Source: Shewanella sp.
GTDB lineage: Bacteria; Pseudomonadota; Gammaproteobacteria; Enterobacterales; Shewanellaceae
Reading direction: 5' to 3'
Assembly (NCBI RefSeq): GCF_013214165.1
Contig: NZ_JABSSM010000001.1
Location: 62,001-126,000, forward strand
DNA length: 64,000 bases
Shown: in pieces, positions 38,761-47,918 of the stretch
Layout of the letters: every line of letters begins with the position of its first letter
Position numbering within the stretch: the first letter of the stretch is position 1
Notes under the pieces: generated by a model
Databases searched by the model: none
The model's input: only the letters and a program-made list of their open reading frames with translations
Told to the model about the DNA's origin: nothing
Program-made: the position numbers and the translations under genes

Positions 38761-39139
38761 TTATTTTTATCAGCAGCTTTCTGCCGGTGTCAAAGCCGAC
38801 TTATCTCGCCAGCAAGGTGAGGAATTTCTGCGAGTATTAAACCGGGCAGTGTCCGTACCCAGTCAAAAACTACTCTCACTCCAGCTCAGCTTCTGGTGCT
38901 TCCGGCATTTCTATCTGGTGCTGTACTGGGGACTCGACTCTCGCGCCAGAGAACGCACCAGCGCCGTCCCTATCGTCAGCGGTTTACTCGCCAATGGCAC
39001 CCTTATTCTTTCCAAAGGAATATGTTTTATTCTGGCCAGTTTAATCATCTTCTGGGTGGCATACGAAATCAAATCCCTCCTCGGAGTCGACCTGTTTAAG
39101 AATTTTCACCTTGTCGATTTAATTAGGTCATTACTATGA
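38732..39139 (+). CDS. Uncharacterised membrane protein of the exopolysaccharide locus
   Basis: A 135-residue protein that I do not recognise. The N-terminal half is soluble and helical (DANYFYQQLSAGVKADLSRQ, EEFLRVLNRAVSVPSQKLL), followed by a hydrophobic stretch around 53-66, a charged RARERTSAV loop and a clear membrane helix around 93-113 (ILSKGICFILASLIIFWVAY). AGGAG precedes the ATG at an ideal distance inside the end of the polymerase gene. It overlaps the polymerase by 29 bases and the next glycosyltransferase by 4 bases (ATGA), so it is likely produced with both. A role with the polymerase or secretion machinery is inference. Confidence 0.65.
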   Translation: MAKPNERDANYFYQQLSAGVKADLSRQQGEEFLRVLNRAVSVPSQKLLSLQLSFWCFRHFYLVLYWGLDSRARERTSAVPIVSGLLANGTLILSKGICFILASLIIFWVAYEIKSLLGVDLFKNFHLVDLIRSLL

Positions 39140-40329
39140 AAAAACTCAATATCTTGATCATCAGTAACTACTACCCACCCTTTCACATTGGCGGTTATGA
39201 ACTCGCCTGTAGAGATACGGTGGAATTCTTAACTAAGAAAGGGCATAGGGTAACGGTACTGACTGGGAATAAAGGTCAGGGTACTCAATCAAGCATTCAG
39301 CAAATGGCAGCTGTCCATCGGGAGCTCTCTTATATTGATTATGATAACCCCAGCTATCGCCAACGAGCCGAGGTTGAAACGGCTAACTACCAAATCTGCC
39401 AAGAATATATTGAACAGGTATTACCCGACCTTATCTATCTGTGGAATCAGCAATACCTTTCTTTAGCACCATCACTTGCCAGCCAAAATAGTGGTATTGC
39501 TAAACTCTATGAAATTGGTGACTTTTGGCCCGCCGCTTATATTCGTCCAGGCTTTATTAATGCCCTAAAACGTAAGGTAAAACCTTGGCTACCGGGTCTG
39601 ATTGGCGGAAAGTTCGATTTTGGCCCCTGCATCGCTTGCTCTCACTGGTTGGGCAAAGCCATTAAAGAGCAGCTCAACGCCCGAAATGTAGCCGTCATAC
39701 ACAATGGTACTCAATTGGGCGCTGAGCCTCAAAGCAAGCGTCAGCAGCCTACTTCATTCCTGTTTTGTGGACGACTATGTCAAATCAAAGGAATAGAGCA
39801 AAGCCTACAGGCATTTAAATTATTGCTCGATAAATGCCCTAAAAAACCGCTGAGCCTAACCTGTATAGGCCCGATAGAGCCCAGTTACCAGCAGGTTATC
39901 GAACAGATGATCCACACCTTGCACCTAGGAGAGCATGTACAGATTTTACCTCCTACCGATGACATGAAGCAGGTCTATCAAGCACACCATGTGTTACTGA
40001 TGCCAACCTTGATGCCTGAGCCTTTTGGTCTGGTCATCATCGAAGCCATGGCCAATGGCTTGGCAGTCATCGCCAGTGACCGTTTCGGGCCGGCCGAGAT
40101 AATTAATCAGCATAAGCTGGGCATTTTGATCGACCCAGAGGACCCTATCGCCATAGCCGATGCCATGGCACAGCTTATCGACGACCCTGCCCGTTATAAT
40201 GACATGACTAAAGCCGGCTATCAGCATGTCGACGCTCACTTTCGACTGGAGAGCGTCAAGGCGAAAGTGGAACAAGTTCTGCTCCAAACGGTGGAGGATC
40301 ATGCATTATGCCTCGCACTAAACAATTAA
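39136..40329 (+). CDS. GT4-family glycosyltransferase
   Basis: A 397-residue GT-B enzyme. The N-terminal LIISNYYPPFHIGGYELACR loop is typical of GT4; VAVIHNGTQLG marks the inter-domain linker; FLFCGRLCQIKGIEQSLQAF, MPEPFGLVIIEAMANGLAVIA (E-x7-E) and FGPAEIINQHKLGILIDPED form the donor domain. The sugar is unknown. It overlaps the preceding membrane protein gene by 4 bases and the following flippase by 22 bases. Confidence 0.87.
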   Translation: MKKLNILIISNYYPPFHIGGYELACRDTVEFLTKKGHRVTVLTGNKGQGTQSSIQQMAAVHRELSYIDYDNPSYRQRAEVETANYQICQEYIEQVLPDLIYLWNQQYLSLAPSLASQNSGIAKLYEIGDFWPAAYIRPGFINALKRKVKPWLPGLIGGKFDFGPCIACSHWLGKAIKEQLNARNVAVIHNGTQLGAEPQSKRQQPTSFLFCGRLCQIKGIEQSLQAFKLLLDKCPKKPLSLTCIGPIEPSYQQVIEQMIHTLHLGEHVQILPPTDDMKQVYQAHHVLLMPTLMPEPFGLVIIEAMANGLAVIASDRFGPAEIINQHKLGILIDPEDPIAIADAMAQLIDDPARYNDMTKAGYQHVDAHFRLESVKAKVEQVLLQTVEDHALCLALNN

Positions 40330-41843
40330 TTAAATTAACCGCGTCAAACTATTTGGCCACCATCATCAAGTTTGTGGTGATGGTGTACTTGACCCGGGAG
40401 ATGTTCCTCCTGTTACCCAAGGAGTCCTATGGTTTTTGGGCCTTGCTTTGGTCCATATTTGGCTACTCGGTGTTACTGGATCTGGGTTTTGGCATCGCCT
40501 TACAGAAAAAAACCAGTGAAGTATTGGTGCATCAAGATTGGAAAAGCTATAACCGCACGGCATCGACATTATTCGGCACTTATTTCTTATTAGGCTTTGT
40601 CATCGTGTTACTCACCTGCCTCAGTGCCCCATTTTTACATGTCATCTTTGTCTTTGAGCCGGGACAAGGGCTCATATACACCCAATGTTTTCTGCTGTTC
40701 GGTATCGGTACCGGCTTGCTTTTCCCCTTCGGCATATTTATGGAGGTGTTGCGCGGCGCTCTGTGCATCCAGATCCGCAATCGTATCGAGGTACTCAGAG
40801 ATATAGCCAACTGTATTGCCCTGGTGATAGCCCTCAGAATGCATGCCGACATACGTGTACTCGCCGTTATCGCAGTCACCAGTCAATGCTTAGCGAATAT
40901 TGCCATGTATATCGCCACCAAGCGTGCCTTGCCTCGCTTACGGCTCTCATGGCGTTTATACAGCCCAACAAAAATGGTCGAACTGATGAGCTTCTCACTC
41001 TGCGCCTATGTGATCACCATCAGTAACTTGATTGTTTTCAGAACCGACCAGATAGTCATCTCAGCCCTGGCTGGTGTAGGCCTAGTGGCCTACTACCACG
41101 TAACGACTCGTGTGGCCGAGATTTTCCGCTTGCTCTGCTCGCAAATACATGACCTGTTAGCCCCTATGTCTTCAAGCTTTAACGCCCAACAAGATCAACA
41201 GGCGTTACGCCAACTCTTACTCCGTAGCCAACGCTTTGTCTGTCTTATCGTGGTCTTACTCATTGTGCCTTCATGGTTTTTTATCGAAGATCTGCTGCGG
41301 ATCTGGCTCGAGATTGATAATCAACAAACCTTTTGGTGTGCACGGATTTTATTACTCAATATCGCCATTCTGGTTATTTATCGCAATACCACCAATCAAA
41401 TCTTACTCATGTGTGGTTACCAAAAACCCTTGATGTGGATAGGAATAACCGAATGCATCGCCAACCTGATACTAAGCTGTTTGCTGATACACCCCCTTGG
41501 CATCCTAGGTGTGGCTTTGGGCACACTCATTCCCAATATCCTATTGGCCATCTTCGTCAACATTCCCATGACAAGAAAATTCACTAACACATCACATTGG
41601 CAGTCCTACAAGCCACTGATTATCGTCGGCTTGACCGTTGGCCTGCCGTACGCCGCTGGGCTAGTCTTATTTGAGCAAGTGACAGCAAGTTATAACTCTC
41701 TGCTGCATATCATTGCGGTCAGCGTGATCTGCGCGATCCCGGCACTCTTTTCAGCCTACAAGTGTTGTCTGTCTGCCGGTGAGCGCCATCAATTGAAACG
41801 CATCATCAGTTCTATGCTGCCTAGCTGGCAGTTGAAATTGTAA
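40308..41843 (+). CDS. Wzx-type lipid-linked oligosaccharide flippase
   Basis: A 511-residue membrane protein of the polysaccharide-specific MOP/MATE superfamily. It has about 12-14 hydrophobic segments, an early YGFWALLWSIFGYSVLLDLG stretch (the characteristic second-helix G-x-x-D region) and a central FRTDQIVISALAGVGLVAYY region common to Wzx flippases. It should move undecaprenyl-linked repeat units across the inner membrane. GGAGG lies about 10 bases before the ATG, inside the end of the preceding glycosyltransferase gene. Confidence 0.88.
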   Translation: MPRTKQLIKLTASNYLATIIKFVVMVYLTREMFLLLPKESYGFWALLWSIFGYSVLLDLGFGIALQKKTSEVLVHQDWKSYNRTASTLFGTYFLLGFVIVLLTCLSAPFLHVIFVFEPGQGLIYTQCFLLFGIGTGLLFPFGIFMEVLRGALCIQIRNRIEVLRDIANCIALVIALRMHADIRVLAVIAVTSQCLANIAMYIATKRALPRLRLSWRLYSPTKMVELMSFSLCAYVITISNLIVFRTDQIVISALAGVGLVAYYHVTTRVAEIFRLLCSQIHDLLAPMSSSFNAQQDQQALRQLLLRSQRFVCLIVVLLIVPSWFFIEDLLRIWLEIDNQQTFWCARILLLNIAILVIYRNTTNQILLMCGYQKPLMWIGITECIANLILSCLLIHPLGILGVALGTLIPNILLAIFVNIPMTRKFTNTSHWQSYKPLIIVGLTVGLPYAAGLVLFEQVTASYNSLLHIIAVSVICAIPALFSAYKCCLSAGERHQLKRIISSMLPSWQLKL

Positions 41844-41918
41844 ATCGAGCCAATACATGACTAGTATTTATCATAATTAGGTGAGTGAATTTTCAACATC
41901 TACTTTTGGAGCAAGAAT

Positions 41919-43151
41919 ATGACCAAAGGAACCATTATCAATATTCCCCGCAGATTCGTAAAAGATGAATGGGGCGGCACCGAAACCGTGATAACTGAAA
42001 CTGCACATCAGCTTAAATCTATCGGATACCAGCTTGAGAGCGTGACGACACTGGCCTTATCCAACAATAAGCATGAGTGTATTTTCGGCATTCCAGTTAA
42101 ACGTTTTGACTATAGTTATACTCGTCTAGGTCTATCGAAGAAGCATAGACTCCTGCTCGATAAACGCGGCGGGAATATGTTCTCACTGCCTCTGTTTTTT
42201 TATCTTATCTTCAGTAAAAATATCCGTGTTATCCACCTGCATACCATGGGCAGATTGGGGGCATTGGCCCGCATCGCCGCTCGACTGAAAGGTATCCCCT
42301 ATGTCGTCAGTATTCATGGCGGCTATTTGGGTCTGCCCAAAGAGCAACTAGACGATATGATGCTCCCCCTGAAAGGTAGCTTTAACTGGGGCAAACCCTT
42401 CGATCTCCTGATACGAAGCGCGAAGGTGATAGAAGGTGCAGACGCCGTTATATGCGTAGGGGAAAACGAGCGGGAGAAGATAGCGGCAAAATATCCCCAA
42501 CAAAAAGTGATCTATTTACCCAATGGCGTTGACCAGCAAAGATTTGCCTCGGGTGATGCATGCGCATTTATTAACCAGTACCATTTCACCGAATCCGACA
42601 AGATAATCTTGTGCGTCAGTAGTTTTACCCCGCAAAAAAACCAAGCAAGCTTACTCAGGGCTTTTGCCAAAGCACACCAGCACTCCCCTGAGTTAAAACT
42701 GGTGTTAATTGGCGTTATTTATGATCAGGACTATTTTGACCTTTTACAGAGCCTACGGACTGAGTTCAAACTGCAGCAAGATGTTCGCTTTATCATCAAC
42801 CTGAAATTCGATGACCCTAGCTTAGCCAATGCCTATGCCGCCGCAGAACTGTTTGTATTGCCTAGCCTCTATGAACCCTTCGGCATTGTCGTGCTTGAAG
42901 CCTGGGCATCTGGCACTCCAGTCCTTTGTGGTAATGTCGGAGGATTACCTTCTTTTGTAACAAACGGCGAAAATGGCTTGTTCTTTGACGTTGAGTCTGT
43001 GGACTGCCTCTGCCTAGAAATGACCAAGATCTTACGCGATAAGGTGCTCTATAAGTACATTCAAGCTCATGCCCTCAAAGCCGTCGAAACCTACTCATGG
43101 CAAGCCATATCCAAACGTCTGGCGAACCTGTATGAAGAAATTTCATCATGA
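41919..43151 (+). CDS. GT4-family glycosyltransferase (paralogue of the 29456 gene)
   Basis: A 410-residue GT-B enzyme. N-terminal RRFVKDEWGGTETVITETA resembles the gene at 29456, as do LDKRGGNMFSLPLF, LHTMGRLGALARIAA, VIYLPNGVDQQRF and EPFGIVVLEAWASGTPVL (E-x7-E). The spacing of these blocks is the same in both proteins, so they arose by duplication within the locus or by joint transfer. GGAG precedes the ATG. The last 4 bases overlap the following lipoprotein gene. Confidence 0.88.
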   Translation: MTKGTIINIPRRFVKDEWGGTETVITETAHQLKSIGYQLESVTTLALSNNKHECIFGIPVKRFDYSYTRLGLSKKHRLLLDKRGGNMFSLPLFFYLIFSKNIRVIHLHTMGRLGALARIAARLKGIPYVVSIHGGYLGLPKEQLDDMMLPLKGSFNWGKPFDLLIRSAKVIEGADAVICVGENEREKIAAKYPQQKVIYLPNGVDQQRFASGDACAFINQYHFTESDKIILCVSSFTPQKNQASLLRAFAKAHQHSPELKLVLIGVIYDQDYFDLLQSLRTEFKLQQDVRFIINLKFDDPSLANAYAAAELFVLPSLYEPFGIVVLEAWASGTPVLCGNVGGLPSFVTNGENGLFFDVESVDCLCLEMTKILRDKVLYKYIQAHALKAVETYSWQAISKRLANLYEEISS

Positions 43152-43921
43152 AATATCTGTTGATGCTTATGTTCATGTTAATTGCAGCCTGTGCCCAGCT
43201 TAGTTCCAAAGATGTGCCCCAAGGCAGTGAAAGCAAGCTATTAACCATAGAGACCAAGCCAACCGAGGCTGCCATTTATAAAGATGGTCAATATATTGGT
43301 CATTCACCGCTGCAAACCTGGCTATGGCACGGGGCCCCAAGAATTAATCAGATTATCGCTGTGCCCCTGTACGAACATCAGTTCATCCAGATCCAGAGCC
43401 TGCGCATACCGACCATCCCAACGCTACTGACTTTTTATATGACTGAGCCTAGTCCCCATGAATATGATTTTTCAGAGAATCCGAGCCAGAGCACACTAGA
43501 ACAGCAGCCCAGTCCCTACTTTAAACGTCTACAGCTGTTTTTTGACTTCGATCAAGACCAGCTTAATATCAGTGAAATACAGCGGCTTACTCTTTGGATA
43601 AACCAGTTTGACGCAGACCCCGACAGGATAGAGGTGCACGCTTATGCCGATGAAACAGGCTCACAGCAGTACAATACAGCCTTGAGCCATCGCCGGTCAC
43701 TCGCCATTACCCTATGTTTACAGCGCTTAGCTATCAAGCCTAAAGAATTACTGGTTATTCATCACGGCGAGCGTGTATCTGTTACCCAGACACAGCAGCT
43801 AGCCAAACAAATCGATCGCCTAGTTGAGGTACTGGTTTTCTATCAGGCTCATGATACAGGGGATAGCACAGGCAATAAAAAAACTCCCGGGTTGCAGAAC
43901 CCGGGAGCTTTCAATAACTAA
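43148..43921 (+). CDS. Lipoprotein with PEGA-like and OmpA-like domains
   Basis: A 257-residue envelope protein. The signal peptide ends in a lipobox (LIAAC, Cys about residue 15). A PEGA-like domain follows (LLTIETKPTEAAIYKDGQYIG ... SPLQTW, about 31-60), then a linker, then an OmpA-like peptidoglycan-binding domain (LFFDFDQDQLNISEIQRL ... EVHAYADETGSQQYNTALSHRRS, about 132-190). It may tether the export machinery to peptidoglycan (inference from domains and position). Its last 14 codons are shared with the terminator of the convergent sstT gene. It starts in a 4-base overlap with the glycosyltransferase and closes the locus. Confidence 0.78.
   Translation: MKYLLMLMFMLIAACAQLSSKDVPQGSESKLLTIETKPTEAAIYKDGQYIGHSPLQTWLWHGAPRINQIIAVPLYEHQFIQIQSLRIPTIPTLLTFYMTEPSPHEYDFSENPSQSTLEQQPSPYFKRLQLFFDFDQDQLNISEIQRLTLWINQFDADPDRIEVHAYADETGSQQYNTALSHRRSLAITLCLQRLAIKPKELLVIHHGERVSVTQTQQLAKQIDRLVEVLVFYQAHDTGDSTGNKKTPGLQNPGAFNN
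43877..43912 (-). terminator. Terminator of sstT inside the 3' end of the lipoprotein gene
   Basis: A perfect 10-bp GC-rich stem (CTCCCGGGTT / AACCCGGGAG) with a 4-base loop. On the minus strand it is followed by seven T residues, 40 bases after the sstT stop codon. The same DNA encodes the last residues of the convergent lipoprotein, and the hairpin may also stop plus-strand transcripts. Confidence 0.85.
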
Positions 43922-43946
43922 ACTTATATCTGTTTTAACGGATCAG

Positions 43947-45176
43947 TTAGCTGGTTTTATTCTGTTTCATTTCGGCCGCTTCACACGCTGCAGCGGTGAA
44001 TATCACATCGGTAGAACTGTTCAAGCCCGTCTCCGCCGAATCCTGAATAACACCTATGATGAAGCCCACCGCAACTACCTGCATGGCCACATCATTTGAA
44101 ATACCAAATAGGCTACACGCGAGTGGAATAAGCAGTAAAGAGCCGCCAGCCACACCGGATGCCCCGCAGGCCGAAACTGCAGCGACCACACTCAAGAGAA
44201 TGGCTGTCAGCATATCAACCTGAATACCCATGGTGTGAACTGCAGCTAAGGTTAATACCGTGATAGTAATAGCTGCGCCGCCCATGTTGATGGTTGCCCC
44301 TAAGGGGATCGATACTGAATAGGTATCTTCATGGAGCTTCAACTTCTCACACAGAGCCATGTTAACCGGAATATTTGCCGCACTGGAGCGGGTGAAGAAG
44401 GCTGTGACGCCACTCTCTCGCAGGCAGGTAAATACTAGCGGATAGGGATTACGACGGATCTTGATGAACACTATGATGGGGTTAACCACCAGTGCGATGA
44501 TCGCCATCGACCCCAGTAATACCGCTAACAGCTGGGCATAGCCTGCGATAGCGGAGAAGCCAGTTTCAGCAAATGTCGCCGCTACCAGTCCGAAAATACC
44601 GATAGGGGCCAAACGTATGATGAATCGCACCATCTCAGAGACACCATGGCTGACATCGGCAAATACTTGCTTAGTCGATTCACTGGCACGATGCAGGGCT
44701 AAGCCTAAACCGACGCCCCAGGCCAAGATGCCAATATAGTTGCCTGTTATCAAGGCATTGACGGGATTGTCTACCACCTTAAACAGCAGAGTATGGATAA
44801 CCTCACCGATCCCTTCGGGTGGAGTCGCACCTTCAATACCCGTCGCCAATATCAGAGTCGTTGGGAATGCGAAGCTCATCAACACTGCCGTAAGTGCCGC
44901 AGCGAAAGTACCGAACAGATACAAGACCACAATGGGTTTCATATTTGTTTTAGCATTTTTCTTCTGGTTGGCAATAGAGGCCGCCACTAAAATAAAGACT
45001 AAAATAGGGGCGATGGCTTTTAAAGCGCCGACGAAGAGACCGCCTAAAAAGGCAACACTCTGGGCTGCACTTTCTGAGAACGTCGCCACTAAGATACCGG
45101 CTATGATGCCAAATAATATTTGCAGCACTAAGCTGCCGTTAACAATTTTTGCTAACAGAGTTCGATTTTCTTTCAT
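43947..45176 (-). CDS. sstT: Sodium/serine-threonine symporter SstT
   Basis: A 409-residue inner-membrane symporter of the DAACS family importing serine and threonine with Na+. Eight or so membrane segments plus two re-entrant loops are expected. Conserved regions include [35 protein letters not shown] and [20 protein letters not shown], the last two forming the substrate and Na+ sites. The ATG at 45176 (MKENRTLL) is preferred to the ATG at 45191, which has no ribosome site upstream; AGG lies about 7 bases before the chosen start. Convergent with the exopolysaccharide locus. Confidence 0.92.
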   Translation of the reverse strand: MKENRTLLAKIVNGSLVLQILFGIIAGILVATFSESAAQSVAFLGGLFVGALKAIAPILVFILVAASIANQKKNAKTNMKPIVVLYLFGTFAAALTAVLMSFAFPTTLILATGIEGATPPEGIGEVIHTLLFKVVDNPVNALITGNYIGILAWGVGLGLALHRASESTKQVFADVSHGVSEMVRFIIRLAPIGIFGLVAATFAETGFSAIAGYAQLLAVLLGSMAIIALVVNPIIVFIKIRRNPYPLVFTCLRESGVTAFFTRSSAANIPVNMALCEKLKLHEDTYSVSIPLGATINMGGAAITITVLTLAAVHTMGIQVDMLTAILLSVVAAVSACGASGVAGGSLLLIPLACSLFGISNDVAMQVVAVGFIIGVIQDSAETGLNSSTDVIFTAAACEAAEMKQNKTS

Positions 45177-45360
45177 TGATAGACCTGTCATTATTATGTT
45201 TTATTTTTAATCAGGCTACATAGGTTTTTACAAAACCTATGCCTCACCTGAATCTTCTTCCTTCACTGGGAACTTGTATCTAAACGGCCTACTAATGTCT
45301 AGTAATACAGTATAAAACGCTGACTATATTACCCTGTGGCAGCAAAGTGGTAACACAAGA

Positions 45361-46257
45361 CTACACATTAGCATTGTGTTGTTCTACCCCTCTGAGCATG
45401 GCGCTTATCAACTCATTGGCATCAAACTTGGTTAAGGCTTCGTTGGCGCCGACCTGATGAGCTTGGCTCACGCTAATTTCACTGGACAAAGAGGTGTGCA
45501 AGATGATGTAAGCCTGAGCTAAAGCCGGTGTATTCTTGACTTCGAACGCCAGCTCATAGCCATCTAAACCCGGCATCTCTATGTCACTCACCAGCAGCTG
45601 TATTGGCATACCATCATTCGCCGCCTGCTCCATGATGGCTAATGCTTCTCGCCCATCTGCTGTGACTTGATAGGGGATATTGATACTGTCGAGTGCATCG
45701 GATAACTGTTTACGCGCGACTTTGGAGTCATCAACCAACAAAATACTCAGGGGCTTAAGCTTCTCACGTTGGACATCGGTCAAGATGGCTCGCGTTGTTT
45801 CAGGGCTAGGTGGAAACACCTTGGAGAGCAGTAGCTCGACATCCAGCAGCTGAACCAGCTTATCATCGAACTTGGTTACCCCGGTTAAATACGCATTTTT
45901 ACCTAAATTATTTGGCGGAGACTCGATATCTCGCCAATTACATTCAATGATCTTATCTATGGCGCGAACCAGGAAACCTATGACCATACGTTGGCAGTCG
46001 GTGATAATAATATAGCTTTTCGATAACTCCTCTCGAGTGATGGGGGTATAGCCAACAGCAGATGCCATATCAATTATGGGTATGGTTTTTCCTCTGATGG
46101 TAGCGGCGCCCATGATAGTGGGATGCGAATGTGGAATAGCGCTGAGAGGCGTGTAGGGAACGAGTTCACGGATTTTAAGTGTACCCAGCGCAAAAAGTTG
46201 TGTCTGTGACAGACGAAAAAGCAATAAGCCTTGTGATTGACTTGCCTTACTCTTCAT
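45361..46257 (-). CDS. cheV: Chemotaxis protein CheV (CheW-REC)
   Basis: A 298-residue coupling protein. Residues about 8-160 form a CheW-like domain (LLLFRLSQTQLFALGTLKIREL, then TIPIIDMASAVG) that docks receptors to CheA. Residues about 172-295 form a receiver domain with LLVDDSKVARKQL, the phospho-acceptor Asp in LLVSDIEMPGLDGYEL, HTSLSS and the conserved Lys in ALTKFDANE. CheV modulates CheA coupling depending on phosphorylation. It appears monocistronic here, away from other chemotaxis genes. Confidence 0.92.
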   Translation of the reverse strand: MKSKASQSQGLLLFRLSQTQLFALGTLKIRELVPYTPLSAIPHSHPTIMGAATIRGKTIPIIDMASAVGYTPITREELSKSYIIITDCQRMVIGFLVRAIDKIIECNWRDIESPPNNLGKNAYLTGVTKFDDKLVQLLDVELLLSKVFPPSPETTRAILTDVQREKLKPLSILLVDDSKVARKQLSDALDSINIPYQVTADGREALAIMEQAANDGMPIQLLVSDIEMPGLDGYELAFEVKNTPALAQAYIILHTSLSSEISVSQAHQVGANEALTKFDANELISAMLRGVEQHNANV

Positions 46258-46349
46258 TAGCGTACCGAATTGAGAATTAAATAATGGAATAAGTCTAATC
46301 TATCATAGTGTAAAAGAGATGACATCAATCAAAATAACCGTGATAAATT

Positions 46350-47876
46350 CTATAGTTGGGACTCAAAAGGAAACAGGGCGAGAAAATTTGCCATAAACTT
46401 GCGCCAAAAGCCCGATCCGGGTTCGGCGTAGACAGTCAGCCCCTCGGCTTCATCTAACCAGACCAGCTCACCCTCTTCCACGGCGAGCGTGTAAGCCGCC
46501 TCGGATAAGCCATTTTCGATTCCAGTCACTATCGCATCGGCAAATATGGCATTGTGGAACATGATCCCCATCTCGGTGTTAATCATTGCCGATCTGGGGT
46601 CGAAGTTAAAAGAACCGACAAAGATTGACTCTCTATCTAAGATGAACGTTTTCGCATGCAGACTGGAGCGAGAGCTCCCAGACCAGGATGAAGGCTTCTT
46701 AAGCGGAGATGCCTTCACTTCATATATCTTTATGCCAGCTTCTAATAAAGGCAATCGATAGCCCTGATAACCGGCATGCACCGCCAGTACATCGGTGGCA
46801 GCCAGACTATTAGTGATGATCTTAATATCTAACCCGGATTTAGCCGCGGCGACCAAGATGTTAGTTCCCTCTTTGGTCGGCACAAAATAGGGCGACACGA
46901 TAAGTACCTCACGGGTCGCAGCGGATAAAAATCGAGATAAGTCTGATAACAGCCAGCTGTCTGCTGATTTCCTTTGGGCTTTTTCCGGTGGATCATAAAC
47001 CACCTCAGCCTCTCCCCAGTACCACACAAGCCCATTGTCTTGGATCTGTTTCAGTAACAGGCTTGACTGTAAACGTCCGACATACTGGCTCGACTCAGAT
47101 GCCTCACGCTCAAATCCAATTGATTCAGTGGCTTGAGAGATATCTTCTGCAACAATGACATGAGTTGACAGCGCCTCTATCGGTAAGCTGACATCCGCAT
47201 TCCAGTATCGATCGAACTGTATAGAAACGTCATCGACAGAATCACCAATAAACATCAAATCGAAGTCGCCAAAGTTAACATCATCGATATTGTTGGAGAA
47301 ATACTCGTTACCGATATTCCGGCCGCCAACAATCGAGGCTGAATTATCTACGGTCAATGATTTATTGTGCATGCGGCGATTCATTCTCGAAAAACCGGTA
47401 ATGAACTCCAGTCCTCTCAGGGTCCGAGAATAGGAAGGATTAAACAGGCGCACATCAATATTAGGATGACTGGCCAGCATCATCAAGCCCTTGTCTAACG
47501 CTTTGGTGGTGAGATCATCGAGTAGTATTCTGACTCTTACGCCACGTTTGGCAGCATCGATAATATGCCAGATAAGTAGCCTGCCCGTATCATCGTTACG
47601 GTAGATATAATATTGAAGATCGATACTCGTATTCGCAGACTCAATTAATGCCAGCCTGGCAACATAGGCATCCAGTCCATTGATTAGCGGGATCACCCCT
47701 GTTTGCTGAGGATGTTTTTCTATGAGTGGTGCAACGTATGTGGCCAGAGGGGAATCGTCTGCGGGGATAAGACGATAGCTTGCTTTTTTATCTACAGACT
47801 CGGGGACGCTACTACAAGCAGACAAGAGAAAAAATAAAACTGACACTAGCGTCAAATACCGTTTATCTCTCGCCAC
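46350..47876 (-). CDS. Phospholipase D-family lipoprotein, ClsC/YmdC-like
   Basis: A 508-residue protein with two HKD motifs: MHNKSLTVDNSASIVGGRN (about residues 166-184) and LHAKTFILDRESIFVGSFNFDPRS (about 393-416, split here by its motif core LHAKTFILD). An N-terminal lipoprotein-type signal (FLLSACSS) points to the envelope. The architecture resembles E. coli ClsC, which makes cardiolipin from phosphatidylglycerol and phosphatidylethanolamine, but substrate cannot be read from sequence. It has no clear operon partner; the small phosphatase gene lies just upstream on the same strand, about 40 bases away. Confidence 0.8.
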   Translation of the reverse strand: MARDKRYLTLVSVLFFLLSACSSVPESVDKKASYRLIPADDSPLATYVAPLIEKHPQQTGVIPLINGLDAYVARLALIESANTSIDLQYYIYRNDDTGRLLIWHIIDAAKRGVRVRILLDDLTTKALDKGLMMLASHPNIDVRLFNPSYSRTLRGLEFITGFSRMNRRMHNKSLTVDNSASIVGGRNIGNEYFSNNIDDVNFGDFDLMFIGDSVDDVSIQFDRYWNADVSLPIEALSTHVIVAEDISQATESIGFEREASESSQYVGRLQSSLLLKQIQDNGLVWYWGEAEVVYDPPEKAQRKSADSWLLSDLSRFLSAATREVLIVSPYFVPTKEGTNILVAAAKSGLDIKIITNSLAATDVLAVHAGYQGYRLPLLEAGIKIYEVKASPLKKPSSWSGSSRSSLHAKTFILDRESIFVGSFNFDPRSAMINTEMGIMFHNAIFADAIVTGIENGLSEAAYTLAVEEGELVWLDEAEGLTVYAEPGSGFWRKFMANFLALFPFESQL

Positions 47877-47918
47877 CTTAGCTCCTGTTGCCCTACTCGC
47901 TTGTTGATTATTTATGCG

